From CAZKVU01 sp964556475 (lineage in GTDB: Bacteria; Patescibacteriota; Microgenomatia; UBA1406; HO2-37-13b), in contig CAZKVU010000009.1 of assembly GCA_964556475.1 (NCBI GenBank), forward strand, positions 1 to 40,875: 40,875 nt of DNA, given 5' to 3'. Below the pieces are notes generated by a model, which made no database searches, was not told where the DNA came from, and saw only the letters and a list, made by a program, of their open reading frames with translations. Each line of letters opens with the position of its first letter. The stretch's first letter is position 1. This document shows, piece by piece, positions 1-7,004 of this stretch. A program made the translations under genes and the position numbers.

Positions 1-873
1 CTTGCAGCCGGTGGTACGGTGAATATTTCCGGCACGGTGACAGATGATGTTCGTGTTGCTGGAGGGCAAGTAAATATTACGGGATCGGTTGGGAAGAATG
101 TAACTGCTGCAGGAGGAAATATTATGATTGACGAAGCTGCACAGCTTAATGGGAGCGTTGTGGCGGCTGGTGGAAATATTAGTGTGAATGGTGCAGTACA
201 AAAAGATGCAAAACTTGCTGGCGGTACCATTTCAATCGGAAATATTATTCAGGGCGATGCAGATATCTTTTCGCGTCAGCTCACCATGCTGCCAAAAGGC
301 CATATTAATGGTGAGACACGTCAGGTCGAAACAATGCCGCACAAAATAAATCCGGAAAAAGTTAAAACTCCACAGCAGGCTCTCTTTACCGGTACTTTTG
401 TTTTCTTTATTGTTGTTCAGATGATTGCGTATCTTATGTTTGGATTATTCTTGATTCAGATGCTGCCTATTTTTATGCGCCAGACGACAGATGTGTTTAA
501 GATTCAGACATTTAAATCGCTTATTCTCGGAAGTATTTTTATTTTTGTGACACCAGTTGTTGCGATTGTATTTATGGTGACGCTGATAGGAATTCCGATT
601 GGAGCGCTATTGCTTGTTGGGTACGCGTTTAGTGTCCTTGTTTCGCAGATTATCTTTTCATTCACACTAGGACTGACGATTAAAAACCAATTCAAGCAGG
701 AGTGGCATGATGGATGGTCTTATCTGCTTGGTTTAATGGTCTATATGTTTATCAGCTCAATTCCATTTGTTGGATGGGCATTCTGTTTTGTTGTTACCAT
801 AATCGGGTTCGGATCCCTGATTATCGCGAAAAAAGATATTTATTTGAGTCTCCGTAAGAAGAAATTAATTTGA
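1..873 (+). CDS. Beta-solenoid (polymer-forming/bactofilin-like) membrane protein, 5' partial
   Basis: The reading frame is open from base 1, so the gene begins outside the window; the GTG at 19 is not a credible start. The N-terminal ~95 residues are at least five imperfect repeats of about 17-18 residues, each opening with an AGG turn (AAGGTVNISG, AGGQVNITG, AGGNIMID, AGGNISVNG, AGGTISIG). This pattern is typical of right-handed beta-helical polymer-forming domains. Three to four hydrophobic segments follow (about residues 130-285 of the visible part), then a Lys-rich C-terminus. Proteins of this plan are often annotated as polymer-forming cytoskeletal or bactofilin-like membrane proteins; the role here is unknown. 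The 3' end overlaps the converging efp gene by 9 bp. Confidence 0.7.
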   Translation, partial: LAAGGTVNISGTVTDDVRVAGGQVNITGSVGKNVTAAGGNIMIDEAAQLNGSVVAAGGNISVNGAVQKDAKLAGGTISIGNIIQGDADIFSRQLTMLPKGHINGETRQVETMPHKINPEKVKTPQQALFTGTFVFFIVVQMIAYLMFGLFLIQMLPIFMRQTTDVFKIQTFKSLILGSIFIFVTPVVAIVFMVTLIGIPIGALLLVGYAFSVLVSQIIFSFTLGLTIKNQFKQEWHDGWSYLLGLMVYMFISSIPFVGWAFCFVVTIIGFGSLIIAKKDIYLSLRKKKLI

Positions 874-1428
874 ACGCTCAATATATGAGCCGTCTTCTGG
901 ATTAATCACGATGGTGTCTCCTTTTTTAATGAAGATGGGAACCATAACAGTCGCACCAGATTCAACTTTCACTGGTTTTTTAGCATTGGTTGCAGTGTCG
1001 CCTTTAACTGCCTGTTCTGCTTCAATGACTTCCAGCCGAACAGACGCAGGCGGACGGATAGCAAGCGGTTTTCCATCATGAAGCATGATATAGACTTGCT
1101 GGCCTTCTTTCATATATTGTGCAAAATCACCAACGACATGCTTTTCCAGATCAACTTGTTCATAGGTTTGCTCATTCATAAAGGTAAAACTTTCACCGGT
1201 TTTATAGAGATATTGCATTTGAATTGAGTCGACATCAATACGGTCAAATAAATTATCTGGTTTACATGTTACCTCAACAGTATTTTCATTCACCACGCTT
1301 TTAAATTTAAAGCGGTAGTTTGCTGATCCACGACCATGAAAATTATGTTCAGCCTTCACAATCTGCCAGATGACCCCGGTATGATTGACGAAGTTTCCCT
1401 TTTGTAAGCTGCTTGCTGCGACTTTCAT
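865..1428 (-). CDS. efp: Translation elongation factor P
   Basis: EF-P binds the ribosome near the E site and relieves stalling at polyproline stretches. The protein is 187 residues from the ATG at 1428, the usual EF-P length. The frame is open further upstream (to 1491), but that stretch runs into the terminator at 1476-1501, and the -10 box at 1436-1441 supports 1428 as the start. The N-terminal KOW-like domain, the OB domain (QMQYLYKTGESFTFMNEQTYEQ) and the C-terminal OB domain (VPIFIKKGDTIVINPEDGSY) are all visible. The tip of domain I, which carries the modified Lys34 in E. coli, reads HGRGSA here with Arg33. That matches the Arg class of EF-P, but the usual preceding Pro is His. No modifying enzyme is seen in the window. 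Confidence 0.95.
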   Translation of the reverse strand: MKVAASSLQKGNFVNHTGVIWQIVKAEHNFHGRGSANYRFKFKSVVNENTVEVTCKPDNLFDRIDVDSIQMQYLYKTGESFTFMNEQTYEQVDLEKHVVGDFAQYMKEGQQVYIMLHDGKPLAIRPPASVRLEVIEAEQAVKGDTATNAKKPVKVESGATVMVPIFIKKGDTIVINPEDGSYIERSN

Positions 1429-1435
1429 AAGAAGA

Positions 1436-1444
1436 GTATTATAA
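1436..1444 (-). promoter_or_regulatory. Extended -10 promoter of efp, near-leaderless
   Basis: On the minus strand TGTTATAAT (an extended -10) lies only 7 nt before the region where RNA would start, and the efp ATG is 9 nt after the -10 box. The 5' leader would be about 2-3 nt. No good -35 hexamer is visible 17 bp upstream, as is common for extended -10 promoters. Confidence 0.55.
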
Positions 1445-1470
1445 CAGAGGTCATGCCCTGTGCGCCATAC

Positions 1471-1502
1471 GAAAACAACCCACCGGATCACCGATGGGTT
1501 GC
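1471..1502 (-). terminator. Intrinsic terminator after the secreted-protein gene
   Basis: An 11-bp stem with one mismatch (CAACCCACCGG / CCGATGGGTTG, loop ATCA) occupies 1476-1501. On the minus strand it is followed by TTTTC, 13 nt beyond the stop of the gene ending at 1515. On the plus strand it is followed by CGTTTTTAT, so it could act in both directions. Confidence 0.65.
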
Positions 1503-1514
1503 GTTTTTATTTAG

Positions 1515-2360
1515 TTAATTAACTCGCAGGTTGCCTTGAGAGATGACAAACGGTCCGTCAGTTGGGTTTGCCATAGTAGCAACGCCGAGTTTGGCTGCTG
1601 CTTCAGTTGTAAATGATCCCCAGATTTTATCTTTTGTTGCTCCGAATGGATTTGCAACGTCTTCAGCTTCTGCAAACAACCACATGCCTGCTCCAATATT
1701 TCCTAATTTAACCGGTCCAGCAAACCATACTTTATTTCCGCTCACATTGACGTATTTAACATCAACAAGGTAGTGATTTTTGTTTGCGTCATGATAGTTA
1801 AACATACCAGCTCCAGCGCATCCGCTACTGACGGTTTGTACGGCTTCTCCAGATGTTGTCGCCCATGTGCCATTGCGTGTGCCGCCTCCATAGTCGTCAG
1901 TCCAATCACCAGACATTGTTCCATCAGAAGCGATTGTTCCTGTCATATTCATTATGACGCCAGGGGCACCAACATCATATAGTGAGTCAAGCGTAATGCT
2001 ATTTCCGGTAACTGTCCCGCCGGTAATATCCCAGGCAAATGAGTAGGGGCTTGTACCTGCTAAGTAGCCCCCGTCACCAGAAACAGAGCTTCCAGTCTGA
2101 GTTAGGTTCATATCGTGTGCATACTGAGTTGGATTATCATTTAGCTCAAACGCTACAACATATGCTCCGGTAACGTCCCATCCGACCGTACAGTCCTGAG
2201 CAAAATTTGCCACATTAAATGTTGCATTTCGCTGAACTCCACTAGCAGTATATCGAACATTGCCTTGAGCGAACTTAATTGTTGGCCCAACTGCGAATGT
2301 CGGAGATACTATGCCAAACATAAGTAACAATCCTGTAATAATTGAGAATAATTTTTTCAT
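1515..2360 (-). CDS. Secreted protein of unknown function, Gly/Thr-rich beta protein
   Basis: The 281-residue protein starts MKKLFSIITG and has a clear Sec signal peptide: a Lys-rich n-region, a hydrophobic core and a likely cleavage after SPTFA near residue 24. The ATG at 2360 is preferred over the one 9 nt upstream because it gives a standard signal peptide and has a weak GGGA just before it. The mature part is rich in Gly, Thr, Ser, Asp and aromatic residues in alternating patterns, as in beta-sandwich or beta-barrel proteins, and contains few Cys. It seems to have two parts: residues ~25-180 with repeated TG/SG turns, and a C-terminal part (HYLVDVKYVNVSGNKVWFAG... to the final GNLRVN). 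I do not recognise a named family. It is a single-gene unit between two terminators. Confidence 0.75.
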   Translation of the reverse strand: MKKLFSIITGLLLMFGIVSPTFAVGPTIKFAQGNVRYTASGVQRNATFNVANFAQDCTVGWDVTGAYVVAFELNDNPTQYAHDMNLTQTGSSVSGDGGYLAGTSPYSFAWDITGGTVTGNSITLDSLYDVGAPGVIMNMTGTIASDGTMSGDWTDDYGGGTRNGTWATTSGEAVQTVSSGCAGAGMFNYHDANKNHYLVDVKYVNVSGNKVWFAGPVKLGNIGAGMWLFAEAEDVANPFGATKDKIWGSFTTEAAAKLGVATMANPTDGPFVISQGNLRVN

Positions 2361-2385
2361 ATGTCCCATCGTTATTAATTTTTAA

Positions 2386-2412
2386 TTAAAAAAACCAACA
2401 TCTCTGTTGGTT
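2386..2412 (-). terminator. Intrinsic terminator in the leader of the secreted-protein gene / end of dnaJ operon
   Basis: A perfect 8-bp stem (AACCAACA / TGTTGGTT, loop of 4) is followed on the minus strand by a run of seven T, two of which pair in the stem. It is a strong intrinsic terminator. It lies 105 nt after dnaJ, and also downstream of the promoter at 2454-2483 and 26 nt before the start codon of the secreted protein, so it may act as an attenuator. Confidence 0.75.
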
Positions 2413-2453
2413 CAGTAATACTATCGGAATATAAAATTCGTTAGCATATGATC

Positions 2454-2483
2454 ATTGTAGTCACATAAAAGGGTATTTGTCAA
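2454..2483 (-). promoter_or_regulatory. Sigma-70 promoter facing the secreted-protein gene
   Basis: On the minus strand a perfect -35 TTGACA (2478-2483) is separated by 18 bp from -10 TACAAT (2454-2459). Transcription would start near 2447 and give an ~85-nt leader that contains the terminator hairpin at 2386-2412. Confidence 0.6.
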
Positions 2484-2516
2484 AAGTAAAAACAGACGAG
2501 GAGGGAATGTACTGGT

Positions 2517-3428
2517 TTATCCTGTTCGTTCAAATTCTTCGAGCAGCTCTTTTTGTTTTCGTGAGAGTTTTTTTGGCAGAGTTACGTCAAAAACGACATA
2601 GAGATCACCGTGTCGTGACTGATTGGGATAGGGCATACCCTTGCCCTGTAGGCGTACCATGGCTCCATGCTGCGTTCCAGGTTTCACTTTAATTTTAATC
2701 TTCTTGTCATCGAGCGTTGGGACATCAAGTGTTGTTCCAATAATTGCTTTTGTAAAAGGTACTTCCATTTTGATGTATAAATCCTGACCTTCACGATGAT
2801 AGATTTTGCTGTCTTTTACAGAAACAACAATGTCGAAATCGGCAAAACGGATACGGGTACTGTCAGCGATTCCAGCAGGGATTTTTATTTTTTTTGATGC
2901 TCCTTCGAGAGTGACATTTTTTTCAACACCTTTTGCAGCCTCTTCAAAGGAAATCTCAATTCGATATGCAGGTCTGCGCTGTTGCGCTCTACCAAATCCA
3001 CCACCAAAGAACGACTCAAAAATATCAAATGGATCTGAAAAACCTGCACCGCCAAAGTCAAAGCCTTCAAATGGATTGCCTCCTTGTCCGCCGGCTCCTC
3101 CTGATGAGGTATATGTCCAGGTAAACGGTCCGCTTTGATACGTTCCACCTTGCCCGGCCCCTCCCGGCCACCCAGCACCGCCAGCTCCGCCTGCGCGTGA
3201 ACCATATTTTGTATATGCTTCGTGGCCTAACTGGTCGTAGTTTTTTCGTTTGTCATCATCAGACAAGACTTCGTATGCATTATTGATTTCCTTAAATTTT
3301 TCAGCAGCTTCAGGAGTTTTATTTTTGTCAGGATGCCATTTTAACGCGAGCTTACGATAGGCCGACTTAATGTCGGCCTTCGTTGCGCTCTTGCTAACGC
3401 CAAGGATGCTGTAGAAGTCTTGACCCAT
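2517..3428 (-). CDS. dnaJ: DnaJ-family Hsp40 co-chaperone without zinc fingers (type II, CbpA-like)
   Basis: The protein stimulates the DnaK ATPase and delivers substrates. The J domain covers residues 1-70 with the HPD motif at 32-34. A Gly/Phe-rich segment (~75-150, many GGAGG and PFEGFDF patches) follows, and then two CTD beta domains (~155-295). The four CxxCxGxG zinc motifs of classical DnaJ are absent: the chain passes directly from GVEKNVTLEG to KKIKIPAGI. At 303 residues it has the length of CbpA-type Hsp40s. It is the last gene of hrcA-grpE-dnaK-dnaJ and starts 3 nt after dnaK, so it is the operon's dedicated partner despite its type II architecture. Confidence 0.93.
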   Translation of the reverse strand: MGQDFYSILGVSKSATKADIKSAYRKLALKWHPDKNKTPEAAEKFKEINNAYEVLSDDDKRKNYDQLGHEAYTKYGSRAGGAGGAGWPGGAGQGGTYQSGPFTWTYTSSGGAGGQGGNPFEGFDFGGAGFSDPFDIFESFFGGGFGRAQQRRPAYRIEISFEEAAKGVEKNVTLEGASKKIKIPAGIADSTRIRFADFDIVVSVKDSKIYHREGQDLYIKMEVPFTKAIIGTTLDVPTLDDKKIKIKVKPGTQHGAMVRLQGKGMPYPNQSRHGDLYVVFDVTLPKKLSRKQKELLEEFERTG

Positions 3429-3431
3429 AAT

Positions 3432-5339
3432 TTAGTCTTCTACAACTTCACCCTCCTCCACGTCACCTTTTTTCTCATCCGGTTTTTTATCGTCCTCGGA
3501 AGCGTCGGATGATTTCTCGCTACCAGCTTTTGCTGATTCTTCAGCTTGCTGTTTATACATCACTTCGCCAATTTTCTGTAGAGATTCTGATAATGCTTTA
3601 GTTTTTTCCTCGATCTCTTCTTTGGTGCCTTTTTCTAAGACATCTTTCAGCTCTTTGATTTTGTTCTCGACGTCTTCTTTAAGGTCTTTATCGACTTTAT
3701 CACCAGCATCTTTGAGCGATTTTTCAGATGTGTAAATCATTGCTTCAGCGTGATTTCGGGCTTCGATTTTTTCCTTAGTGCCCTTATCTTTTTCAGCATT
3801 TTCCTCAGCATCCTTTTTCATCTTTTCAACTTCGTCATCAGAAAGACCAGTTGATCCGGTGATTTTAATGCTTTGGGTTTTACCGGTTGCTTTATCTTTT
3901 GCCGTGACATCGAGAATACCATTTGCATCAATATCAAAGGTAACTTCAACTTGCGGCACACCACGAGGTGCTGGCGGGATACCATCTAGAATAAATCTAC
4001 CAAGCGATTTGTTATCTTTAGCCATCGGACGCTCTCCCTGTAAGATATGAATATCAACTTGTGTCTGATTGTCCGCAGCGGTTGAAAAGACTTCGGATTT
4101 TGCTGTTGGTACAGATGTATTTCGTTCAATCAGTGGTGTCATGACACTTCCAAGTGTTTCAACACCAAGTGTTAGCGGCGTTACATCAAGCAAAACAACA
4201 TCTTTCACTTCGCCTTCAATAATGCCGGCTTGAATTGCTGCTCCAATCGCAACTGCTTCATCTGGATTAACAGATTTGTTTGCCTCCTTACCAAAGAATT
4301 CCTTTACGGCTTCTCGGATTTTCGGCATACGCGTCATACCTCCGACCAAAATGACTTCATTAATGTCTGATGCTTTCATCTTTGCATCTTTTAATGCAGC
4401 TTCTGTTGGCTTGAGTGAGCGTTTAATTAAGTCTTCTGTTAATGACTCGAGTTTTGCCCGTGTTAGTTTAAGCACAAAATGAAGTGGTTGACCATCTTTG
4501 ACTGTAATAAATGGCAGATTGATTTCAGTTTCAACAGAAGTTGACAGTTCAATCTTTGCCTTTTCTGCAGCTTCTTTTAATCGCTGGAGTGCTTGAGGAT
4601 CTTTGATTAGATCGATTCCATGTTCTTTCTTGAACTCTTCTGCAAGATAATTAATGACAGTTTGATCAAAATCATCACCACCAAGATGTGTATCTCCGTT
4701 GGTTGCTTTCACTTCAAAAACGCCTTCACCAAGCTCTAAAATGGTGATGTCGAACGTTCCGCCTCCAAAGTCATAAACAGCAATATTGTGTAGATTTTTC
4801 TTATCTAGACCGTAAGCAAGGGCTGAAGCAGTTGGCTCATTGATGACACGAATGACATTTAGACCGGCAATTTCGCCAGCCTGCTTTGTTGCCTGTCGTT
4901 GTGAATCATCAAAATATGCCGGAACAGTAACAACGGCTTTTTCAACTTTTTCTCCCAAATAATCCTCTGCGTCTTCCTTAGCTTTTTTCAGAATCATCGA
5001 AGAAATTTCTTCAGGTGTATAAACTTTGTCATTAATTTTGATATTTACACGATCTTCTTTTCCTGCAACGATTTCGTATGGAAGCCATTTTTGAATCTCT
5101 TTGACTTCCGGATCATTAATCTTATGACCCATGAGTCGCTTCACAGAGAAAACGACTTCCTTTGGTTTTGTAATGAGTTGGCGCTTTGCAACATCACCAA
5201 CGACTCTTTTTTCAGGATCGACAACTGATGGAATGGTGTTTTTACCCTCTTTTGATGAAATAACTTTTGGTTTACCACCTTCCATAACAGCGACGACTGA
5301 ATTTGTTGTTCCTAAATCTATTCCGATTGTTTTTGCCAT
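3432..5339 (-). CDS. dnaK: Hsp70 molecular chaperone DnaK
   Basis: ATP-driven cytoplasmic chaperone of 635 residues, a full-length Hsp70. The nucleotide-binding domain starts with IGIDLGTTNSVVAVMEGG and includes AVVTVPAYFDDSQRQATKQA, INEPTASALAYGLD, the phosphate loop DFGGGTFD and VGGMTRMPKI. The interdomain linker DVVLLDVTPLTLGVET and the substrate-binding domain (TQVDIHILQGERPMA) follow. The alpha-helical lid ends in a charged Lys/Asp/Glu-rich tail. It lies between grpE (30 nt upstream) and dnaJ (3 nt downstream). No separate promoter is evident in the short grpE-dnaK gap, so expression probably depends on the hrcA promoter. Confidence 0.98.
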   Translation of the reverse strand: MAKTIGIDLGTTNSVVAVMEGGKPKVISSKEGKNTIPSVVDPEKRVVGDVAKRQLITKPKEVVFSVKRLMGHKINDPEVKEIQKWLPYEIVAGKEDRVNIKINDKVYTPEEISSMILKKAKEDAEDYLGEKVEKAVVTVPAYFDDSQRQATKQAGEIAGLNVIRVINEPTASALAYGLDKKNLHNIAVYDFGGGTFDITILELGEGVFEVKATNGDTHLGGDDFDQTVINYLAEEFKKEHGIDLIKDPQALQRLKEAAEKAKIELSTSVETEINLPFITVKDGQPLHFVLKLTRAKLESLTEDLIKRSLKPTEAALKDAKMKASDINEVILVGGMTRMPKIREAVKEFFGKEANKSVNPDEAVAIGAAIQAGIIEGEVKDVVLLDVTPLTLGVETLGSVMTPLIERNTSVPTAKSEVFSTAADNQTQVDIHILQGERPMAKDNKSLGRFILDGIPPAPRGVPQVEVTFDIDANGILDVTAKDKATGKTQSIKITGSTGLSDDEVEKMKKDAEENAEKDKGTKEKIEARNHAEAMIYTSEKSLKDAGDKVDKDLKEDVENKIKELKDVLEKGTKEEIEEKTKALSESLQKIGEVMYKQQAEESAKAGSEKSSDASEDDKKPDEKKGDVEEGEVVED

Positions 5340-5369
5340 AGTTGTGTTGTGTTAATTAATAATGTGTTT

Positions 5370-5810
5370 TTAACTAATATGTGCTTTTGAAACGCGAACC
5401 TGTGCTGGTCTGATAATACGATCTCCGATTTTATATCCTTTTCGCAAAATGTCGACAACGATGTTATCGTGTTCACCCTGAACGACATCAATCGCTTCTG
5501 CCGTATACGGATCGTATTCTTTCCCAACAAGATCAAGTTCTTCTAGACCAACATCTGAGATGACTGAACGGATTTCATTTGCAATCATTCGCAGTCCGTC
5601 ATCCTGCATAAATGCTTCTGCCTTTTCAAGATGATCTAAAACACTTAAAAACTTGCTCACAATATCGTTTCGTGTTTTCTGTTGGACATCTGCTTTCATA
5701 GCCTCGATTCTTTTTTCAAGGTTCTGATAGTCAGCAAGCGCTCGTAAATATTTATTTTTATATTCGTCAACTGGTTCTTGTTGATGCTTTGGTTGTGTTT
5801 TCGTTTTCAT
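5370..5810 (-). CDS. grpE: Nucleotide exchange factor GrpE
   Basis: GrpE accelerates ADP release from DnaK. At 146 residues it is shorter than the ~190 of E. coli because the disordered N-terminus is reduced to about 14 Lys/Gln-rich residues. The long coiled-coil helix (YKNKYLRALADYQNLEKRIE...) and the C-terminal beta domain (VGKEYDPYTAEAIDVVQG... GYKIGDRIIRPAQVRVSK) match the family signature. It begins 15 nt after hrcA and is the second gene of the operon. The identification rests on both sequence and operon order. Confidence 0.95.
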   Translation of the reverse strand: MKTKTQPKHQQEPVDEYKNKYLRALADYQNLEKRIEAMKADVQQKTRNDIVSKFLSVLDHLEKAEAFMQDDGLRMIANEIRSVISDVGLEELDLVGKEYDPYTAEAIDVVQGEHDNIVVDILRKGYKIGDRIIRPAQVRVSKAHIS

Positions 5811-5825
5811 AGCACTCGTTTCAGT

Positions 5826-6554
5826 TTATGCTTTTTCAATAATGCTTTCAATTAAGTGGGAAAAGTATCGGACATTTGGAACGACAATATCGTATCGCAT
5901 GCGTCGTGGTCCAATAACGCCGATTGTTCCCGAAATCTGCGGACTCTTAAATTCTGAGAAAACGTATGCAATATTATCTGCCATATATTTTTCTTCTTCC
6001 GCGAACATATATAATATGTTTTCCTCGGCCTGATTGAGACGTTTTAAGATGGTCTCGCAAAAATCGAAACCATCGAGCGGTTCGAAAATACCGCGAGCCC
6101 GTTCAATATCCCAGAATTCTTTTTGACTTAATATATGATTAACTCCAAAATAGTACACATCACCGCGATCTGTTGCTGCTAAAGCCAGCATATTAGTGCG
6201 GCGCGCAAGAGACTGAGCTGCATGCTGTAATAATTGATGCATTTCATGTCGGAAGTCCCAGACAGCACTTTTATGCGAAACTTCTTCTGCTGTTGAAAGC
6301 TCCTTTTCACGCATGAGGTTATTAATGTAGAAACGGAAAGCCTTTGCTGTTGGTACACGTCCTGCAGAAAAATACTCTTTTCGTAAGTAATCATTTTTGG
6401 TTAAGAGCACCATTTCGTTGCGGATTGTTGCAGGGGATACACCAAGACTATATTTTTTATCCAGAATATCAGAACCAATCGGTTCACCCGTTTCAGTATA
6501 TTCGGCAATCATTGCCTTAAGAAGTTCGATTTGTCGTGGCGTTAAGTCTTCCAT
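5826..6554 (-). CDS. hrcA: Heat-inducible transcription repressor HrcA (short form)
   Basis: HrcA represses heat-shock genes by binding CIRCE operators. The N-terminal winged helix (LTPRQIELLKAMIAEYTETG, then GVSPATIRNEM and AGRVPTAKAFRFYI) and the C-terminal GAF-like signature (GTIGVIGPRRMRYDIVVPNV) are clear. At 242 residues it is about 100 shorter than typical HrcA (~340); the shortening lies in the central GAF/dimerisation region. It is the first gene of its own regulon, under a promoter covered by a CIRCE-like inverted repeat at 6602-6628, so autoregulation is likely. No Shine-Dalgarno sequence is seen, and a leader hairpin (6567-6593) ends 12 nt before the ATG. Confidence 0.92.
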   Translation of the reverse strand: MEDLTPRQIELLKAMIAEYTETGEPIGSDILDKKYSLGVSPATIRNEMVLLTKNDYLRKEYFSAGRVPTAKAFRFYINNLMREKELSTAEEVSHKSAVWDFRHEMHQLLQHAAQSLARRTNMLALAATDRGDVYYFGVNHILSQKEFWDIERARGIFEPLDGFDFCETILKRLNQAEENILYMFAEEEKYMADNIAYVFSEFKSPQISGTIGVIGPRRMRYDIVVPNVRYFSHLIESIIEKA

Positions 6555-6566
6555 GTTTTTATGAAA

Positions 6567-6593
6567 GCCAGGATAGTAATGAGCTAGCCTGGC
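6567..6593 (-). promoter_or_regulatory. 5'UTR hairpin of hrcA operon mRNA
   Basis: GCCAGG (6567-6572) pairs with CCTGGC (6588-6593), extended after one mismatch by TAG/CTA around a 7-nt loop. The hairpin fills most of the short leader between the predicted start site (~6603) and the hrcA ATG. It may modulate translation; a temperature-sensing role is speculation. Confidence 0.4.
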
Positions 6594-6601
6594 CTAATAA
6601 A

Positions 6602-6638
6602 TTAGCAAAAGTTTACATTATCTGCTAATTTTTGTCAA
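6602..6638 (-). promoter_or_regulatory. Promoter of hrcA-grpE-dnaK-dnaJ with overlapping CIRCE-like operator
   Basis: On the minus strand TTGACA (6633-6638) is 17 bp from TAAACT (6610-6615). An inverted repeat TTAGCA-N15-TGCTAA spans exactly 27 bp (6602-6628). This is the outer half-site sequence and spacing of the CIRCE element (TTAGCACTC-N9-GAGTGCTAA), although the inner CTC/GAG triplets are not kept. The operator covers the -10 box and most of the spacer, so HrcA bound here would block RNA polymerase. Confidence 0.75.
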
Positions 6639-6684
6639 GAGGAGTGGATAGGGGATTTTTTAGTAGAATTTTTTTTTCGTCTTT

Positions 6685-6755
6685 ACAAAAACTCCCGCCG
6701 AAGCGGGAGTTGATTTTTGCTTGTCAAAAGATTCGACTTTTGCGACCTACGAATT
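6685..6755 (-). ncRNA. Candidate small RNA or terminated leader upstream of hrcA
   Basis: A near-consensus promoter on the minus strand (TTGACA at 6785-6790, 17 bp, TATTAT at 6762-6767) points to a start near 6755. About 45-65 nt downstream is a strong hairpin (9-bp stem AACTCCCGC / GCGGGAGTT, loop TTCG on this strand, 6690-6711) followed by TTTG. A smaller stem CAAAAG/CTTTTG lies in between. No ORF fits. It could be an independent ~70-nt RNA, or the attenuated leader of a second, upstream promoter for hrcA. No known RNA family was recognised. Confidence 0.35.
6690..6711. terminator. GC-rich tetraloop hairpin terminator
   Basis: AACTCCCGC-CGAA-GCGGGAGTT is a perfect 9-bp stem. It is flanked by TTTTTG on the minus strand (partly within the stem) and by GATTTTTG on the plus strand. 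No plus-strand gene ends nearby, so minus-strand use is more likely. Confidence 0.6.
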
Positions 6756-6827
6756 ATGAAAATAATACATTGATCTTTTAGTTTTGTCAACATATATTGG
6801 CGTGGACCTGAGGGGAGTTCTATTCTC

Positions 6828-6856
6828 TTGCATAAAAACCACCTTTCCGCTATAAT
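6828..6856 (+). promoter_or_regulatory. Promoter of rpsO-pnp-ftsK
   Basis: TTGCAT (6828-6833), a 17-bp spacer and a perfect TATAAT (6851-6856) lie upstream of the gap-interrupted rpsO. An ATG at 6880, 23 nt after the -10 box, is a candidate start. Confidence 0.65.
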
Positions 6857-6904
6857 GGAATACCATTGAAGTTTCTTTAATGCAGAGCATATTTATTGAA
6901 ACTA

Positions 6905-7004
6905 NNNNNNNNNNNNNNNNNNNNNNNNNNNNNNNNNNNNNNNNNNNNNNNNNNNNNNNNNNNNNNNNNNNNNNNNNNNNNNNNNNNNNNNNNNNNNNNN
7001 NNNN
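6905..7004. other. Assembly gap of 100 N inside the 5' part of rpsO
   Basis: Exactly 100 N, the usual placeholder for unknown length. The ATG at 6880 and the rpsO frame after the gap are not in the same frame as written, which means little because the true length is unknown. Confidence 0.95.

Noticed and set aside
2477..2692. Plus-strand ORF of 71 codons overlapping the end of dnaJ
   Set aside because: It lies mostly antisense to clear dnaJ coding sequence and has no family resemblance or start signal.
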